The position numbers and the translations under genes are program-made. Shown piece after piece: positions 43,641 through 54,484 of a stretch of DNA of 64,000 nt. Each line of letters opens with the position of its first letter. Position 1 is the stretch's first letter. The notes below the pieces were generated by a model. The model had not been told where the DNA came from and did no database searches. It was given only the letters and a program-made list of their open reading frames with translations. Source of the stretch: Tretioscincus oriximinensis (taxonomy: Eukaryota > Chordata > Lepidosauria > Squamata > Gymnophthalmidae). The stretch lies in assembly GCA_022410635.1 (NCBI GenBank), contig JAJVDF010000503.1, positions 248,001 to 312,000 on the forward strand. The letters are read 5' to 3'.

Positions 43641-44734
43641 AGGAAACTTTTTGGCCCCATTACTCAGACAAGCAGGAAGAAGTTCAGGGTGTAGAAACCC
43701 AAAGGCAGAAGAACCTGATGATTAGTTGATGAACTGAGGCTTTATTAAAACTGCCCTAGTTTTTTAAACTAGGCTATTGTTTGTTTGTGCTCAGTTGTTT
43801 TACCCAATAGCTGTTCAGGGATGGAAAGAAGGGAAGCAAATAATGATCGGGGTCAAGACAAAGCACCACATATTTTGGATACCCCAAAGTTCTTTACAAA
43901 GAAGATTGGAATGAGAGCCATGGCATGGAAGGGTATTTTGCTTGATGCCTCAGAGGGAAGGTGCTTATTAAATGGAAACGATACTATATATCCAGTTCAA
44001 TGTTGCAAAAAAATTATGGAATACCATTAGGATTGCTGTATTCCAAGAGTCCAAAACCAGGACACATATTATAGTCCTGCCACAGCTCCAACTCCAACCC
44101 CACCCTCATCCCCAGTTTTGTTTTTTGTTGAGGATGTTGACCTACAATATTTTTTTAAAAGAACAGGAAAGCTGCAGCTATTAGCAGGTGCAACCCATGA
44201 TGCCTAGAACATTTGCTGAAATTTCCTCTTTCCCACATTCATTAAACCTGCCACTCTCCTGGGTTTCTCCCCCGAAAAAGTCTCTATGTAAATCAAAACA
44301 ACAAAGATCTTCAAACAACAAGAAAGAAAAGTACAATAACAGCAGAACCAAATATAAATGCAAGGAAATTGTAAATAATATATATATAACACTAACAAAT
44401 GTGTTCACTTATAATGCAATCAAAGTACAAAAGTAATAGTTAAAATTATAATAAAACCATCTTATATAACAAAATGGAAAATAATATCCATTTAAAATGA
44501 GAATTGTGGATCCTAGGATTATTCTAAAGGATTTTGCAAGCANCCAGATGCATTTTGACTCAGTTCTTCTTCAGTGACACCACTGCAAATATTCCCCAGA
44601 AAATGATCATAAGTACAGATACAAACTCTATGCAAATGGAATTGTAAAACTATGAATAGTCTGTGAAATCTATGGCAAATTCACTTTAATTCAATGAAGT
44701 AAAATGTCATTCACACTGGGGCAAAGAACCTCAA
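43641..44734. other. Unassigned DNA with a family 1 hAT fragment
   Basis: At 44028-44120 the words TAGGATTGCTGTATTCC, AAAACCAGGACAC and CCCCACCCTCATCCCCAG match the left end of the family 1 hAT-like elements, but no right end or duplication is found. The frames at 43785-44436 have no domain. Confidence 0.45.
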
Positions 44735-45465
44735 TTATTCCTATCAACTGATGGGGACCAGGTTTTCTGTGACTGACCAGAAAGGGGATCTTCAAATTTT
44801 GGTGGAGAGCTCAATGGAGGTGTCATCCCAGTGTGCAGCAGTTGTGAAAAAAATAAATTCAATGTTAGGGGCAACTAGAAAGAGAATCGAAAATAGATCA
44901 AATGTGATTTATCTCTTTATAAATTTATGGTGAGACCACATGTGGAATACTGTGTATAATACTGGACACCGGACCTTAGAAAGAATATCATGGAACTGGA
45001 GATGGTGCAAAAAAGGGCCACGAGAATGATCAAGGGGCTGGAACATCTCCCTTACAAAATCAGGCTGCAACACCTAGGACACTTTAGCTGCAAAAGATGG
45101 CATTTAAGAGGGGACCTACTTGAAGCATATAAAATCATTAATGAATGGATAAGGTTAATAAAGAAAGTTCATGGGTAGATGAGTTAGGATAGACAAGGGA
45201 AAGTATTTGGATTATGGAAATGATTTTCAGAAGAGATGGTGGTAGCTAGTTGTATAGCTTGTAGATAGGGTTGGACAAATTCATGGAAGACAAGTTTATC
45301 AATAGCTATTAGGAATGAAAAACAGGCAGTATTCCTGAAATACCACTTGAAGAAAGATTTGCCTTCTTTTGCTTGAGACTACCCAGGTGCAATTGTTGGA
45401 CCACTGTGTGAGATAGAATGCTGGACTAGATGGCCTATGGCCCAATTATATCCTTATATGGCTAT
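44735..45465 (+). pseudogene. CR1 LINE ORF2 C-terminus and 3' end, decayed
   Basis: The frame 44751-44933 has SVTDQKGDLQILVESSM and QCAAVVKKINSMLGATRK, matching SVTEQEKDLGV and QCAAAAKKANSMLGIIRK in the copy at 50115-50633. The frame 44990-45178 has LEMVQKRATRMIKGLEHLPY, the conserved block after the RT domain. 3' UTR sequence continues with AGAAGAGATGGTGGTAGCTAG and TGAGATAGAATGCTGGACTAG. Frameshifts and a premature stop (44931-44933) separate the coding pieces. This region specifies the C-terminal part of the polymerase, with no endonuclease or RT catalytic residues left. Confidence 0.88.
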
Positions 45466-45765
45466 CCTAAGCAGCATCTTTTAGTGCTTGGGCAGAAAGA
45501 GATATGAAGAAAGAGCATAAGATACTGACACATTTCAGAAAGTGATGAGAGGAGAAAATGCTGAGCAAATGAGCACCTTCCTTGCAGCCCAAGATATTAA
45601 AGCATCATTTTGCAGCACTTCACACCGTTGCTCTGAAAAAGACTAAGTAGTCTGTTAGTTTTCCTGTGGGTTGACTCATTTTCTTCCTTTTAGCTACAAG
45701 AAATGCTTATGTTGCTCAGTTTCAGTTTTGAAAAAAGACTTAAGCTAAGGAAATTCCCCAAAGAT

Positions 45766-46237
45766 TAGGGTTGCTGATGCTGCATCAGGGAATGTAAAAA
45801 GGTGGGATTTTAAAGGAAAGGCAGCCGCCAGAGTTCACGCAACGCTTTCCGGGGTCCTGGGAAGACCCTCGGAGCGCGCCGTATCTGCTCCTTGGCTGGA
45901 GGCGGGGTTTCGCCCTGCTCCCAGGCAAAGCCAACTCGCCTCCAGTAGAGCAAAAACGCCTGGGTTTCTGACAGGGGGACAGCTCTGTTCTCCTNTCACA
46001 AACCCAAGTGTTTTTGCTCTGCTGGAGCTGGCATGCTTGCCTGAGAGTAGGGAGAAACCCCGCCTCCAGCCAAGGAGCGGCTACGTACGCATGCGCACAC
46101 AAACGCTTGTAGTGAGAGCAGAAGAGAGGTTCTGCCTGTTTCTACAAGCGTCTGTATGTGCGCATGTGCACACGCACGTGCACCCCCCCCACCCCACCCC
46201 CGTCCCAGTTTTGGGTTGCCAAAATATGGCAACCCTA
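45766..46237 (-). mobile_element. Non-autonomous hAT-like element, family 1, copy 3
   Basis: Starts TAGGGTTGCTGATGC and ends ATATGGCAACCCTA, with a perfect 8-bp duplication CCAAAGAT (45758-45765 and 46238-46245). Blocks GGGAATGTAAAAAGG, GGGATTTTAAAGGAAA, GCAGCCGCC, CTTTCCGGGGTCCTGGGA and CTGCTCCTTGGCTGGAGGCGG match copy 1 read in the opposite direction. Overlapping frames at 45785-46318 are read-through. Confidence 0.9.
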
Positions 46238-46245
46238 CCAAAGAT

Positions 46246-46609
46246 CAATAGGAAAAATGCCTTCTTTTTAAGCCCCATTGATTCTAATGAAATAAATCTC
46301 TCCTTACTCCTCCTTTAAGGTTGCCTCCAGATGCAGATCCAACTGTAGGTATAATTTAGAACTCATAAACCCACATATATTATCCTGGATTAGTTGGCAT
46401 TGTGGAAAATTTAGCAACAATGTTGAGTTTTCTATTACACCTGTAGGCATTCCTACTACCAGGACTCCTGAATTCTGAGTAACCTTCCCTATGACCTTTA
46501 GAAGGAAAGCAGACTAAGAAACGAAAGAGTGGGAAATTTAAATTGCAGTCACCATCTGTCTGTGATCAGCTTAGGTATAAGTACCCCTATAAAAACACAA
46601 CTCCTTAAT
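46246..46609. other. Unassigned DNA
   Basis: Nothing recognised. Confidence 0.4.
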
Positions 46610-46775
46610 ATAGCCTTTGGTTGAAGAAACACTTTTTCTTCCCTACTTTCAGGCACTGTTAATTCTATATTCTTGCTTTCATTGTTAACTGTACTGAGAC
46701 TTTCGAGAAATCCACACTCTGGTAACTTCTAGATTGGACTTTTGTAATGAGTTCTATATGGGGCTGCCCTTAAAA
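46610..46775 (+). mobile_element. L2 LINE fragments in swapped order
   Basis: The 3'-UTR words (GGTTGAAGAAACACTTTTTC, TTCCC..TTTCAGGCACTG, TGTACTGAGACTTTC) come first, at 46617-46705. A coding-end piece (CTCTGGTAACTTCTAGATTGG, ACTTTTGTAATGAG, TATATGGGGCTGCCCTTAAAATG) follows at 46715-46775. In a normal L2 the coding piece is upstream, as at 54585-54660. This is either two insertions or a local rearrangement. Confidence 0.7.
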
Positions 46776-49458
46776 TGCTGTATTTTCCTGTCTATGTTCA
46801 GCAGAGAAAATGGCTTTCCCATGCACTGCCTCATTGAAAATAATCATGGAGCAGGACTGGAGCTCTTGAAGATTCATGTTCACATGCTTCCATCAAGCTG
46901 AGAACATAGCACATCACCCTATGAAATTGGCATCAAAGGACTAGGAGGAAAAAGCTAAATACTGGACTTCCTAGCTCTAGGTGTAGAAAATTATGTGTGG
47001 AAAAAGCCTCTATGTCATGGTAGGCTAGCATAAGAAAATGCAGCCCAACTTTGTGCAGTCCCTGTGTGCAGAACATAATGCAGAGTTCTGGGATAGGACC
47101 AGGAGTTGTGATTTTCAAGTTTGGCACTTAGCATGTGTGTGTGGACAGAGCAGTTTTGTTGCTTTCACTTTCCACTGTCTGCAGCATACCCCACATGGAA
47201 GAAAGAGAAGATTGGACGTCTGATATGGTCTTTTGAGATTCAGTGCATAAAACTAGTGCTGCAACCTTTAGGACCTCTTCAGATCAGCAGAGCTAGTAGT
47301 GCTCATGACAGCTTAAATTGTTCTCAGTACTGATCGATTGCTCAGGAGAAAGCATGTAATTGGTGAATTAAAAAAACAAGGAAAACTCCTTTCAATACTC
47401 TTCCAGCACACATAATTAGGATCAGCACATATTAAAGCAACATGTTGGGTTATCTAGGAGGAAATTTTTTTTAAGGGGATAAAATCCCCTTTGCAAAAAT
47501 TGCAGAATAAGCAAAAATGCAGCAGGATCTANATGGAAGGTAGTATTTTAATGTGATCATTCTACACAGATAATAGATGCAATCTGTAAAAAGTGTAATT
47601 GTGCATCAGATTCACTTTGTTCCCCTGCCATTTTCCCACTATGAGTGCATCCACACGATAGTTTCCTACCTTTTCCTTGGCACAATGTCCCACCACCTTC
47701 TTTCTTCAGCCATACATCTAAATGGAGGCTTCGAAAGGCTTTGCTGTGCATCTGGAAGAGATTCGCAATAGAAGAATCTCCTATTGCATATTTTTTTCCA
47801 ACTACATAGGTAAATCCCTGTATCCTCTATTGTAAGCTGCCTGAAGCCCTGTAATCTGTCATGTCCTGATGAGAAAACAAGCAGTGCGAGAAAACGCCAG
47901 GTTTGCAGCTGGCTGAGCATGCGCAACTCAGTCTTCTGCAGTCTTCTTGGCAGCCTCGCATCAGCTCTGTGAGGCTCAGATAATGGTATGTCCCCAGTTT
48001 TCCCCAGCAAAATCCACAATCGCTTGCAGATTCACTTTCTTCCTCTATGTGGACATAGCCTATAGTCTTAGAACTGGTTTTGATGACATCTGATTGACAC
48101 AGTATTATTGATCTATTTCCCCTGCAGGTGTGATCTGGAATTGTCCCTCTCCTTCTGCCTCAATGTTTTTGTTTTGCCAACTGTTCCTGCTTCAAAATGC
48201 TTAACTTAGTTGAACTGAGCTCATATGATAAACTGCTTTATCTTTAGAATTGTTTGTAACCCATTGCTCAAATGTTTATCATCTTAAATTATTTACATGT
48301 GTCTTTATAGCTAGAGCTTTATTTTATCAGTTGTTTATCAAACTTGATCAAACCAAAGTGAAAGGGTTTTATTTTTGAATGGAGGATCCCGACTTTGTTT
48401 GATTTTGAGCATTTCACAAAAAAAGTTTGCCTACATCATCGCACACATTATTTATGAATTAATAATGTATTTTATGCTCTGTTTTCTTCAACAAAAATAA
48501 AATAAAATAAATTATTGGTTTCATACAGTGCCTTATAAAGCTGTATAGAACAATGTTGAATATCTTTGATAGCCTCGAACAGGCCAATTTCCCACCTGAA
48601 ATTGGATTTGACTGACCAAGGAAAAGTGTGGTTGGATGAAAGTTAAGCTGTTAAACAATTCCATACTTAATTTTCAGATTATGGTTCCTATGGAGCCAAT
48701 GTGCGTTAATGTTGATTTTAAGCCAAAAATTCAAATTCAATTTTTAAAAATCCAAATCATTTTTTAAAACTTTCATTAACGTATTATGTAACTGCAGTAT
48801 TTCTCAACAGAAAAAAACCTGTGTCATTTCCCATTATAAAATTCACCCCACACGAACTGCATTAGCTTTAATAATGCATCAGCACTCTCAGGAAATGCCT
48901 TAATTCATTTCTGTGCAAAAAATCTTACTAAGAACTTGTGAATCATCCACTTGCTTTTATATACCTTGAAATAACCAGAACATCCTCAAAGGAAAAAACT
49001 GCCATTTCTATATTTAATAATAAAATCAAATTATGAAACAGGAAATGCTGATCAAGAGATACAAGAACATTGTGTTTGCTATGCATGCAACACCTTTTTT
49101 CTTGGGGAACAGAATAAAAAATGAGTCAGTCCTATGCTGAAGATGGAAATGTAGGATCTAGCATATGCAGGGTTCAGAAACCTGAAGAATAGGCTGATGC
49201 AGCAGGCAGCTTCTTCATGGACGAAGAGATAATATCATTTCTGCTTCATCACGTCTATAGTCGCTGCAGATCCATCCTACANGCAAATGTGCCACTGCTA
49301 ATGTAGATCTAGCAGTGTTAATACACATGTAGAGTAAATTAAGGCGCTCTATTAGTAATCCATTTTAGAGCAATTCAACACATCTAATTCAACACACCAG
49401 TCCCATGCAAATGGTGTAGAACATTGGGTTTCTAGTTGAAACTAGTCTGTGCGTGTTT
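46776..49458. other. Longest stretch without a recognised repeat
   Basis: About 2.7 kb of moderately AT-rich DNA. The frames at 47038-47333, 47557-47771 and 47666-48019 are short, overlap on opposite strands and have no domain. The antisense frame 47666-48019 (117 codons) is the longest. AT-rich low-complexity sequence lies at 48480-48510. It could be single-copy or contain conserved non-coding DNA, which cannot be judged here. Confidence 0.45.
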
Positions 49459-50757
49459 ACATAAGAACATAAGAAAAGCCATACTGGATCAGGCCACAGC
49501 CCATCAAGACCAGCATTCTGTGCCACACAGAGGCCCACCAGATGCACCTGGGCAGTCCGAACAGAGGAAAGCAAAATATGCTCCTGTTCACGAATCCCTG
49601 CAAATGGTATTTCAGGAGTCCTGCCTGTTGCTTCATCCCGGAGGCAACATCCAGACATCCATCCTGGTATCCATTTATACCTTTGGTGTCCATAAACCTG
49701 TCTAGTCCTGTCTTGAAACTATCCAAGCTGTTAGCTAACACTACTTCTTCAGGAAGTAGATTCTACAGNCCAATGACCCTCTGGTGTAAAAATACTTTCC
49801 TTTGTTTGTTCTCACTTTTCTACCCAACAGTTTTAAGGAGTGCCCTCTGGTCCTTGTGATGCGTGATAGAGAAAACATTTTTTCACTATTCACCCTGTCC
49901 ATCCCATGCATGATTTTATACACTTCAATCAGATCGCCTCTCAAACGTTGCCTTTCAAGGCTGTAGAGGCCCAGACGTTGCAGCCTTGCTGCGTAAGGGA
50001 GGTGCTCCAGACCCTTGATCATTTTTGTTGCCCTTTTCTGCACCTTCTCCAGTTCCAAAATATCCCTCTTGAGATGTGGTGACCAGAATTGAACACAGTA
50101 TTCCAAATGTGACCTCACCACAGATTTGCTGACTTGTTTTCGATTCCTTTCCTAATTATCCCCAACATAGAATTTGCCTTTTTTGCTGCTGCTGCACACT
50201 GGATTGACATTTTCATTGAATTGTCCACAAACACCCCAAGATCCTTTTCTTGCTCGGTCACAGAAAGCTTNGTTCCCATCAGGTGGTAGGAGTAGTTTGG
50301 GTTCTTTGCCTCAATATGCATAATCTTGCACTTGCTTAAGTTGAAGTGCATTTGCCACTTTGATGCCCACTCACCCAATTTCAATAAATCACTCTGGAGT
50401 GCCTTACAATCATTTTCAGTTTTCACTACCCTGAACAGTTTAGTGTCGTCAGCAAACTTGGCTACTTCACTATTTACCTTGGCATCAAGATCATTTATAA
50501 ATATATTGAAAAGCAAAGGTCCTAGTACAGACCCCTGGGGTACCCCACTTCCTACCTCTTTCCACTCAGAGAACTGTCCATTCATTACTACCCTCTGTTT
50601 TCTATCTTTTAGCCAGTTTCCAATCCAGGACAAAGTCTGTCCTCTTTATACCATGAGTGTGGAGCTTTTTTAGAAGCCTTTGATGAGGGACTTTATCAAA
50701 AGCCTTGTGAAAATTTAGATAGACAATATCAACTGGATCCCCTGAACTGGATCCTCT
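49459..50757 (-). mobile_element. CR1-type LINE, antisense, 5'-truncated, best copy
   Basis: Reading from 50757 to 49459 on the minus strand it runs from the RT palm through the C-terminal region and the 3' UTR to a terminus whose plus-strand complement is ACATAAGAACATAAG. About 1.3 kb of the element remains. The 3'-end words match 42865-43104 and 63424-63610. I could not find a target duplication. Confidence 0.9.
49741..50757 (-). pseudogene. CR1-type reverse transcriptase, partial, frameshifted
   Basis: This encodes the palm and C-terminal half of a CR1-clade reverse transcriptase. From 50750 it shows [17 protein letters not shown] (the first catalytic aspartate region, with Asn where the sense copy at 6950 has Asp). 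In the frame 50633-50115 come [11 protein letters not shown] (residues 29-39), INDLD (46-50) and the FADD active-site motif (60-63), followed by LSKCKIMH and SVTEQEKDLGV. The frame 50121-49741 holds LEKVQKRATKMIKGLEHLPY and a C-terminal GHSLKLLGRK. At least two frame changes are visible, one near 50660 (an extra A relative to 7010-7020) and one near 50118. No N-terminal endonuclease is present. Confidence 0.92.
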
Positions 50758-50784
50758 GAGCGCCAGAGACTACTAAGCAGCATA

Positions 50785-51012
50785 TTTATTTATATTTATT
50801 TATTATTATTATTTATTTATTTGTACTTGTATCCCACCCTATATCCGAAGGTTTTAGGGCGGCCAACCATAGGTTGGCACACATAGCTTTTGTTGCTTTC
50901 TCCACAGCAGACACCCTGTGGAGTAGGTGGGGCTGAGAGAGTTCAAAGAACTGTGACTGGCCCAAGGTCACCCAGCTGGCTTTCATGGAGGAGTGGGGAA
51001 TCGAACCGGAAT
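50785..51012 (-). mobile_element. SINE family A, antisense, head-truncated
   Basis: A TTTATTTATT run is followed by TATCCCACCCTATATCCG, GGCGGCCAACCATAGGTTGG, CACAGCAGACACCCTGTGG, AAGGTCACCCAGCTGGC and GAGTGGGGAATCGAACC. The copy stops at box B, so box A is missing. The retained GAATCGAACC is a good reverse-complement box B. Confidence 0.85.
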
Positions 51013-51277
51013 GTTATTATTATAGCTTATTTGTATTACTGCACGTGCAGTAATTACTCAGATGCTAAGATGCTTGTACCCTTAGCTGTTCCTATGATGT
51101 CTTCATGCAATGAAAATGCTGAAGGTGGGAGATGACCACTTAACCTATAAGCATAAGTGTCCAATATATTCTTTTCTATTTTTATGTTTTTATGGACTGT
51201 GTAAATAAAGCTGCAATGCTTTCCTGATGGAATGAAACCAAGTGTGTGGATTATTGTTGCCGAAGCTTGGATCTAGG

Positions 51278-51495
51278 TAAGCTGACCAGATGACCCCTTT
51301 TTTGGGGGGGGGGGGTTGAAAACCCATTTCTGGGGTGCCTCCCAGTTTTTTCTGAGAAAAACCTTTTCAAAAAAAGATTTTTTTTCGAAAAACATTTTGT
51401 TTTTTAATTTTTATTCCTCAGAAAAAAAACGGGAGGCACCCCCAAAACGGGTTTTCAACACACACACACCCAAAAGGGGTCATCTGGTCAGCCTA
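51278..51495. mobile_element. Non-autonomous hAT-like element, family 2, 218-bp copy
   Basis: Starts TAAGCTGACCAGATGACCCC and ends GGGGTCATCTGGTCAGCCTA. The whole copy is a long imperfect palindrome: AAAACCC and CCTCCCAGTTTTTTCTGAG in the left half mirror CTCAG..AAAACGGGAGG in the right. Flanks GATCTAGG and ATCTAGAG look like a mutated 8-bp duplication. This is the deletion derivative of the longer copies at 689 and 57189. Confidence 0.75.
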
Positions 51496-51503
51496 ATCTA
51501 GAG

Positions 51504-51842
51504 TGCCTTTGAAGTGGTTTTGCATTATCTTGGTTGAAGAAGACAGTTGTGAGCTTGTGACTACAGATCAGCTTCAAAGGCAAATGTGGAGCTGAATTTG
51601 AAGACCAAGTTCATCCTTTTGGGCAAATCAGTGCTATGGCTGTTCAGAAGACAAATGTTCCAAAGTAAATGACAAAGTGAATCTTTCCCATTAAGTGTAA
51701 ATCAACTTGGTGTGGGGACAAAACCTCTATCTACTATACACAGGCTATAGTTTATAGGGTCAAGATGTATCAGAAGATAACACAAAATAACCTGATTGCA
51801 AACAAATTAAAACTTGGATTTTAAAATATCTGCATCATAACT
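51504..51842. other. Unassigned DNA
   Basis: Nothing recognised. Confidence 0.4.
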
Positions 51843-51870
51843 ATTTTATGATAATCCAGCAAAGGAGCTA

Positions 51871-51902
51871 GCTTTCGTAGACACATCTACTTCTTCAGAT
51901 GC
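51871..51902 (-). ncRNA. Partial hammerhead-like motif, inverted arm of PLE copy B
   Basis: On the minus strand it reads GCAT, CTGAAGA, AGTAGATGTGTCTAC, GAAA, GC, after which the sequence jumps to TAGCTCCTTTGCTGG. The ATGC arm that would close stem I is absent. It shares the central GCAT with the plus-strand motif. Confidence 0.65.
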
Positions 51903-51938
51903 ATCTGAAGAACTAGACGTGTCTACGAAAGCTTATGC
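51901..51938 (+). ncRNA. Hammerhead ribozyme-like motif in PLE copy B
   Basis: Order: GCAT, CTGAAGA, ACTAGAC-GT-GTCTAC, GAAA, GCTT, ATGC, 38 nt in all. Cores and stem I are intact. One stem II pair is changed (G to C against copy A), leaving TAGAC/GTCTA as the paired section. Confidence 0.72.
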
Positions 51939-52164
51939 CACCCACTTTTCCCAAGTTAGTCTCAAAGTGCTGCTAGCTCCTTTGATGGACTTTCTACTAG
52001 ACTAACATGGCTATTTCTCTGAATTTTGTGATAATGTGCTTAAAATGTTACAAAAGCAAAAATGTGGCTGAAGAAAGTGTAAAGTTCTCATTCTGACAAC
52101 TTTTGATCTGATCTCATCCCTAATTGTCACATAAGAGGTGAGAATTGCTCCAGGAAGTAGCTCA

Positions 52165-52565
52165 GTGATGATATTAGGTGACAGAGGCTATCAGGCTGGT
52201 TGCTTTCACTACTTCTTCTGGGAGTAAATTCTACATGTGATGTTCTCTAGGAGAAGAAATACCAATACTTACCCTTGTCTGTTCTGACTCTTCTGCCCAT
52301 TAGCTTCAATGCCCATTTGCTCTAATGTGCACTAATCTAGAGCCCCCTAACTCTAGGTGCTGTTTCAATCCATCTTCTGTTCTGAAGAACTTGTCTAAAC
52401 TAGGATTTTTTTTTTTACTGGTTTAGTCCTTTCAGGACTGAAGATAGATTAAAATAATGTGTTGGAGCAATACTTTAGCATTGGGTGATAGAGAAAATAG
52501 ATTTTTTTTCATCTATCTTTTCCACATACATGAATTTATCTACTTCAGACATGTAACTTCCTAAA
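52165..52565 (-). mobile_element. CR1 C-terminal/3' fragment, antisense, decayed
   Basis: ACTACTTCTTCTGGGAGTAAATTC, TACTTACCCTTGTCTGTTCTG and GACTCTTCTGCCCATTAGC match antisense CR1 at about 49740-49830. After an insertion or deletion near 52340-52480, GTGATAGAGAAAATAG and CATGAATTTATCTACTTCAG match 49860-49930. Confidence 0.7.
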
Positions 52566-52809
52566 TGCAATAATATCAATATGACAATAAACAAGTGAGC
52601 AATTTTCTTCCTATCTAGAATGTTATGATTAAGGTTGGGTCTATGGAATATCAGTATTTAGAAAAATATATTTGCATTTTGATAATCTTGTCCATATGTT
52701 TTAGTGGGGATATTTTGAGGGTGTTCTTAGGGGCGTCTGTAACTCCCTTGAGCCCCAGTTTGTTTTAAAAGTTTCAGTGTTTGTCATACATTTTTTATGC
52801 CCCTGACAG

Positions 52810-53080
52810 AGGTTAAGAGTAACAGTCTTTTAATAGAGAGATCAGCGTTTGAGGCCTCATGTGTCTGTTGTGGAGAGGAGTGAGCTCCCTCTACTGGTCT
52901 CAACTTAAGCCAACCTACCTGTCCAAAAGCAAGTAATTGCAAGTAGATTAATAAGTACCATCACAATGTGGAGGGGGGAGATAGATGTAAGCCTTTGGGC
53001 GAAAAACAGCTTGTAAGCTGCTTTTAGTCTCTTCAGATGAGAAAAGTGGGGTATAAAACCCCAATTCTTCTTCTCTTTGC
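52810..53080 (+). mobile_element. SINE family B
   Basis: Head GAGGTTAAGAGTAACAGTC and GATCAGCGTTTGAGGCC, body GAGCTCCCTCTACTGGTCTC, GCAAGTAATTGCAAGTAG and GTAAGCCTTTGGGCGAAAAAC, 3' end GAGAAAAGTGGGGTATAAAA, with a CTTCTTCTC tail. Confidence 0.82.
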
Positions 53081-53254
53081 CTGCTTTCCAAGATTTTGAT
53101 TTGGTAACCATAGTTGTGATGGATAACTGGTACCACAATAGTGTTTGTGTGTGTGTGCATGTAGTGCTTGTGCTGACATGTAGAAAGTAAAACCTTTGAG
53201 GATGAATATTTCACTCATTAGTGTCTTCTACTATTATGTGGAGAAGTAATTTTT

Positions 53255-53411
53255 TAACTTGACCTTTGGCTGAAAAAACTGCTCTCCCTTCCCTAGCCTC
53301 AGATACTGTTGTTTTAATATGTTAATTTGATCTTAATATGTTGAATTTTTTTATTGTTAAATGCACTGAGACCTTCCAGTACAGGGCAGTATAGAAATGT
53401 AAATAAATAAA
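53255..53411 (+). mobile_element. L2 3' tail
   Basis: TTGGCTGAAAAAACTGCTCTC, GATACTGTTGTTTTAATATG, GCACTGAGACCTTCCAGTAC, AGGGCAGTATAGAAATGT and AAATAAATAAATA match the 3' UTR of the L2 copies at 31195 and 54485. Confidence 0.75.
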
Positions 53412-54484
53412 TAGTGGCTCAGCTTTCATACTAAAAATGGCCAAATTTAGGGTGTGCATTTTTGGGCTTTCCACGAGATCAGTATACGATGCTATTTTGA
53501 TTCCAATTCCAATCGTTCACTCTGTTCAGTGCTGATGAAATGTGGTAGGAGAAGGCAGAGATGTCTCTGTTTGGCACCAAAGAGGTTGCTGGACCTCTCC
53601 TAGTGTGAAATAACAGTCAGGTCATGGTCTAGCTTTACAATTTAATTGTGGAAAATACATTTAATTAAAGAACATCATCATTCCAATGATGTGTCATTCG
53701 AAGATGTCACTATTTCTTCTCCACAAATAAAGAACTGGTATGCATGGAGAAAATGCAGTTAGAGTTGTGACAGGATGTTCAGGTTTGTGAAATTTGCACA
53801 CAAACTTGCTGTGCTGGTTAATCTTGCTACATTACAAGAGGCCGAATGCAAGGGTGATTCATTCAGAAACCAATTACTTTGTACTATATATGTCTGAAAT
53901 ACTCCCCTCCTACACTTCTTGGAAAGCTTCCTACACTAATTGGAACAGGTACCTTCAAGATTCTTAGTTGAATATACATACTTTTTTTATTGAATTGAAG
54001 GAATATGAGAGCTCTATTTTTTAACTAACAAGGGAAGGTGTAAAGGTTATTTTCTATAACAGACTTTAAGCGACTGTTGCTATACTTTGTTTTATGTGAT
54101 TGATCTTTCTGGATTCAGATATGTTATGTATTAATTAAGGTCAGGTTCAGTAGGTAACATCCCTTTAACGTTTAGTCGGAATAATATATATCCTAAATTG
54201 AATCCTATTTTCAAACTAATCACAAAGCAAATATAATACATGAAAAGAATGGAAGAGAACAAAGTTATAATAGATTTTATGAACACAAATTGTAAAATAT
54301 TTTTAAGAGAGAAATTGGAACAGACTCTGAAAAGACCAGAGGAATTAACCGTTGTTTTTCTTTTTAAATCAGAAACTGATTAGAGTAATTAAGATCAGCA
54401 ATAGACTGCTTAAATTCTTCGTATATTTTGGCAATATTCTAGAATAAAACTGTTCTGGGAAGCAGTATGGATCCTGTGCTGACA
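53412..54484. other. Unassigned AT-rich DNA
   Basis: No repeat or frame recognised. Confidence 0.4.

Larger units (their letters stand above)
51856..52022 (+). mobile_element. Penelope-like 3' repeat, inverted structure (copy B)
   Basis: The 167-bp insertion is flanked by a 13-bp target duplication with one mismatch, ATTTTATGATAAT (51843-51855) and ATTTTGTGATAAT (52023-52035). A short inverted arm (51856-51900) meets the sense arm at GATGCATC. The sense arm carries a hammerhead-like motif and ends GGCTATTTCTCTGA as in copy A. The inverted arm starts CCAGCAAAGGAGCTAG, at exactly the same point as the inverted arm of copy A. Confidence 0.88.

Noticed and set aside
47666..48019. 117-codon antisense frame
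   Set aside because: No domain is recognisable and overlapping opposite-strand frames are equally open.
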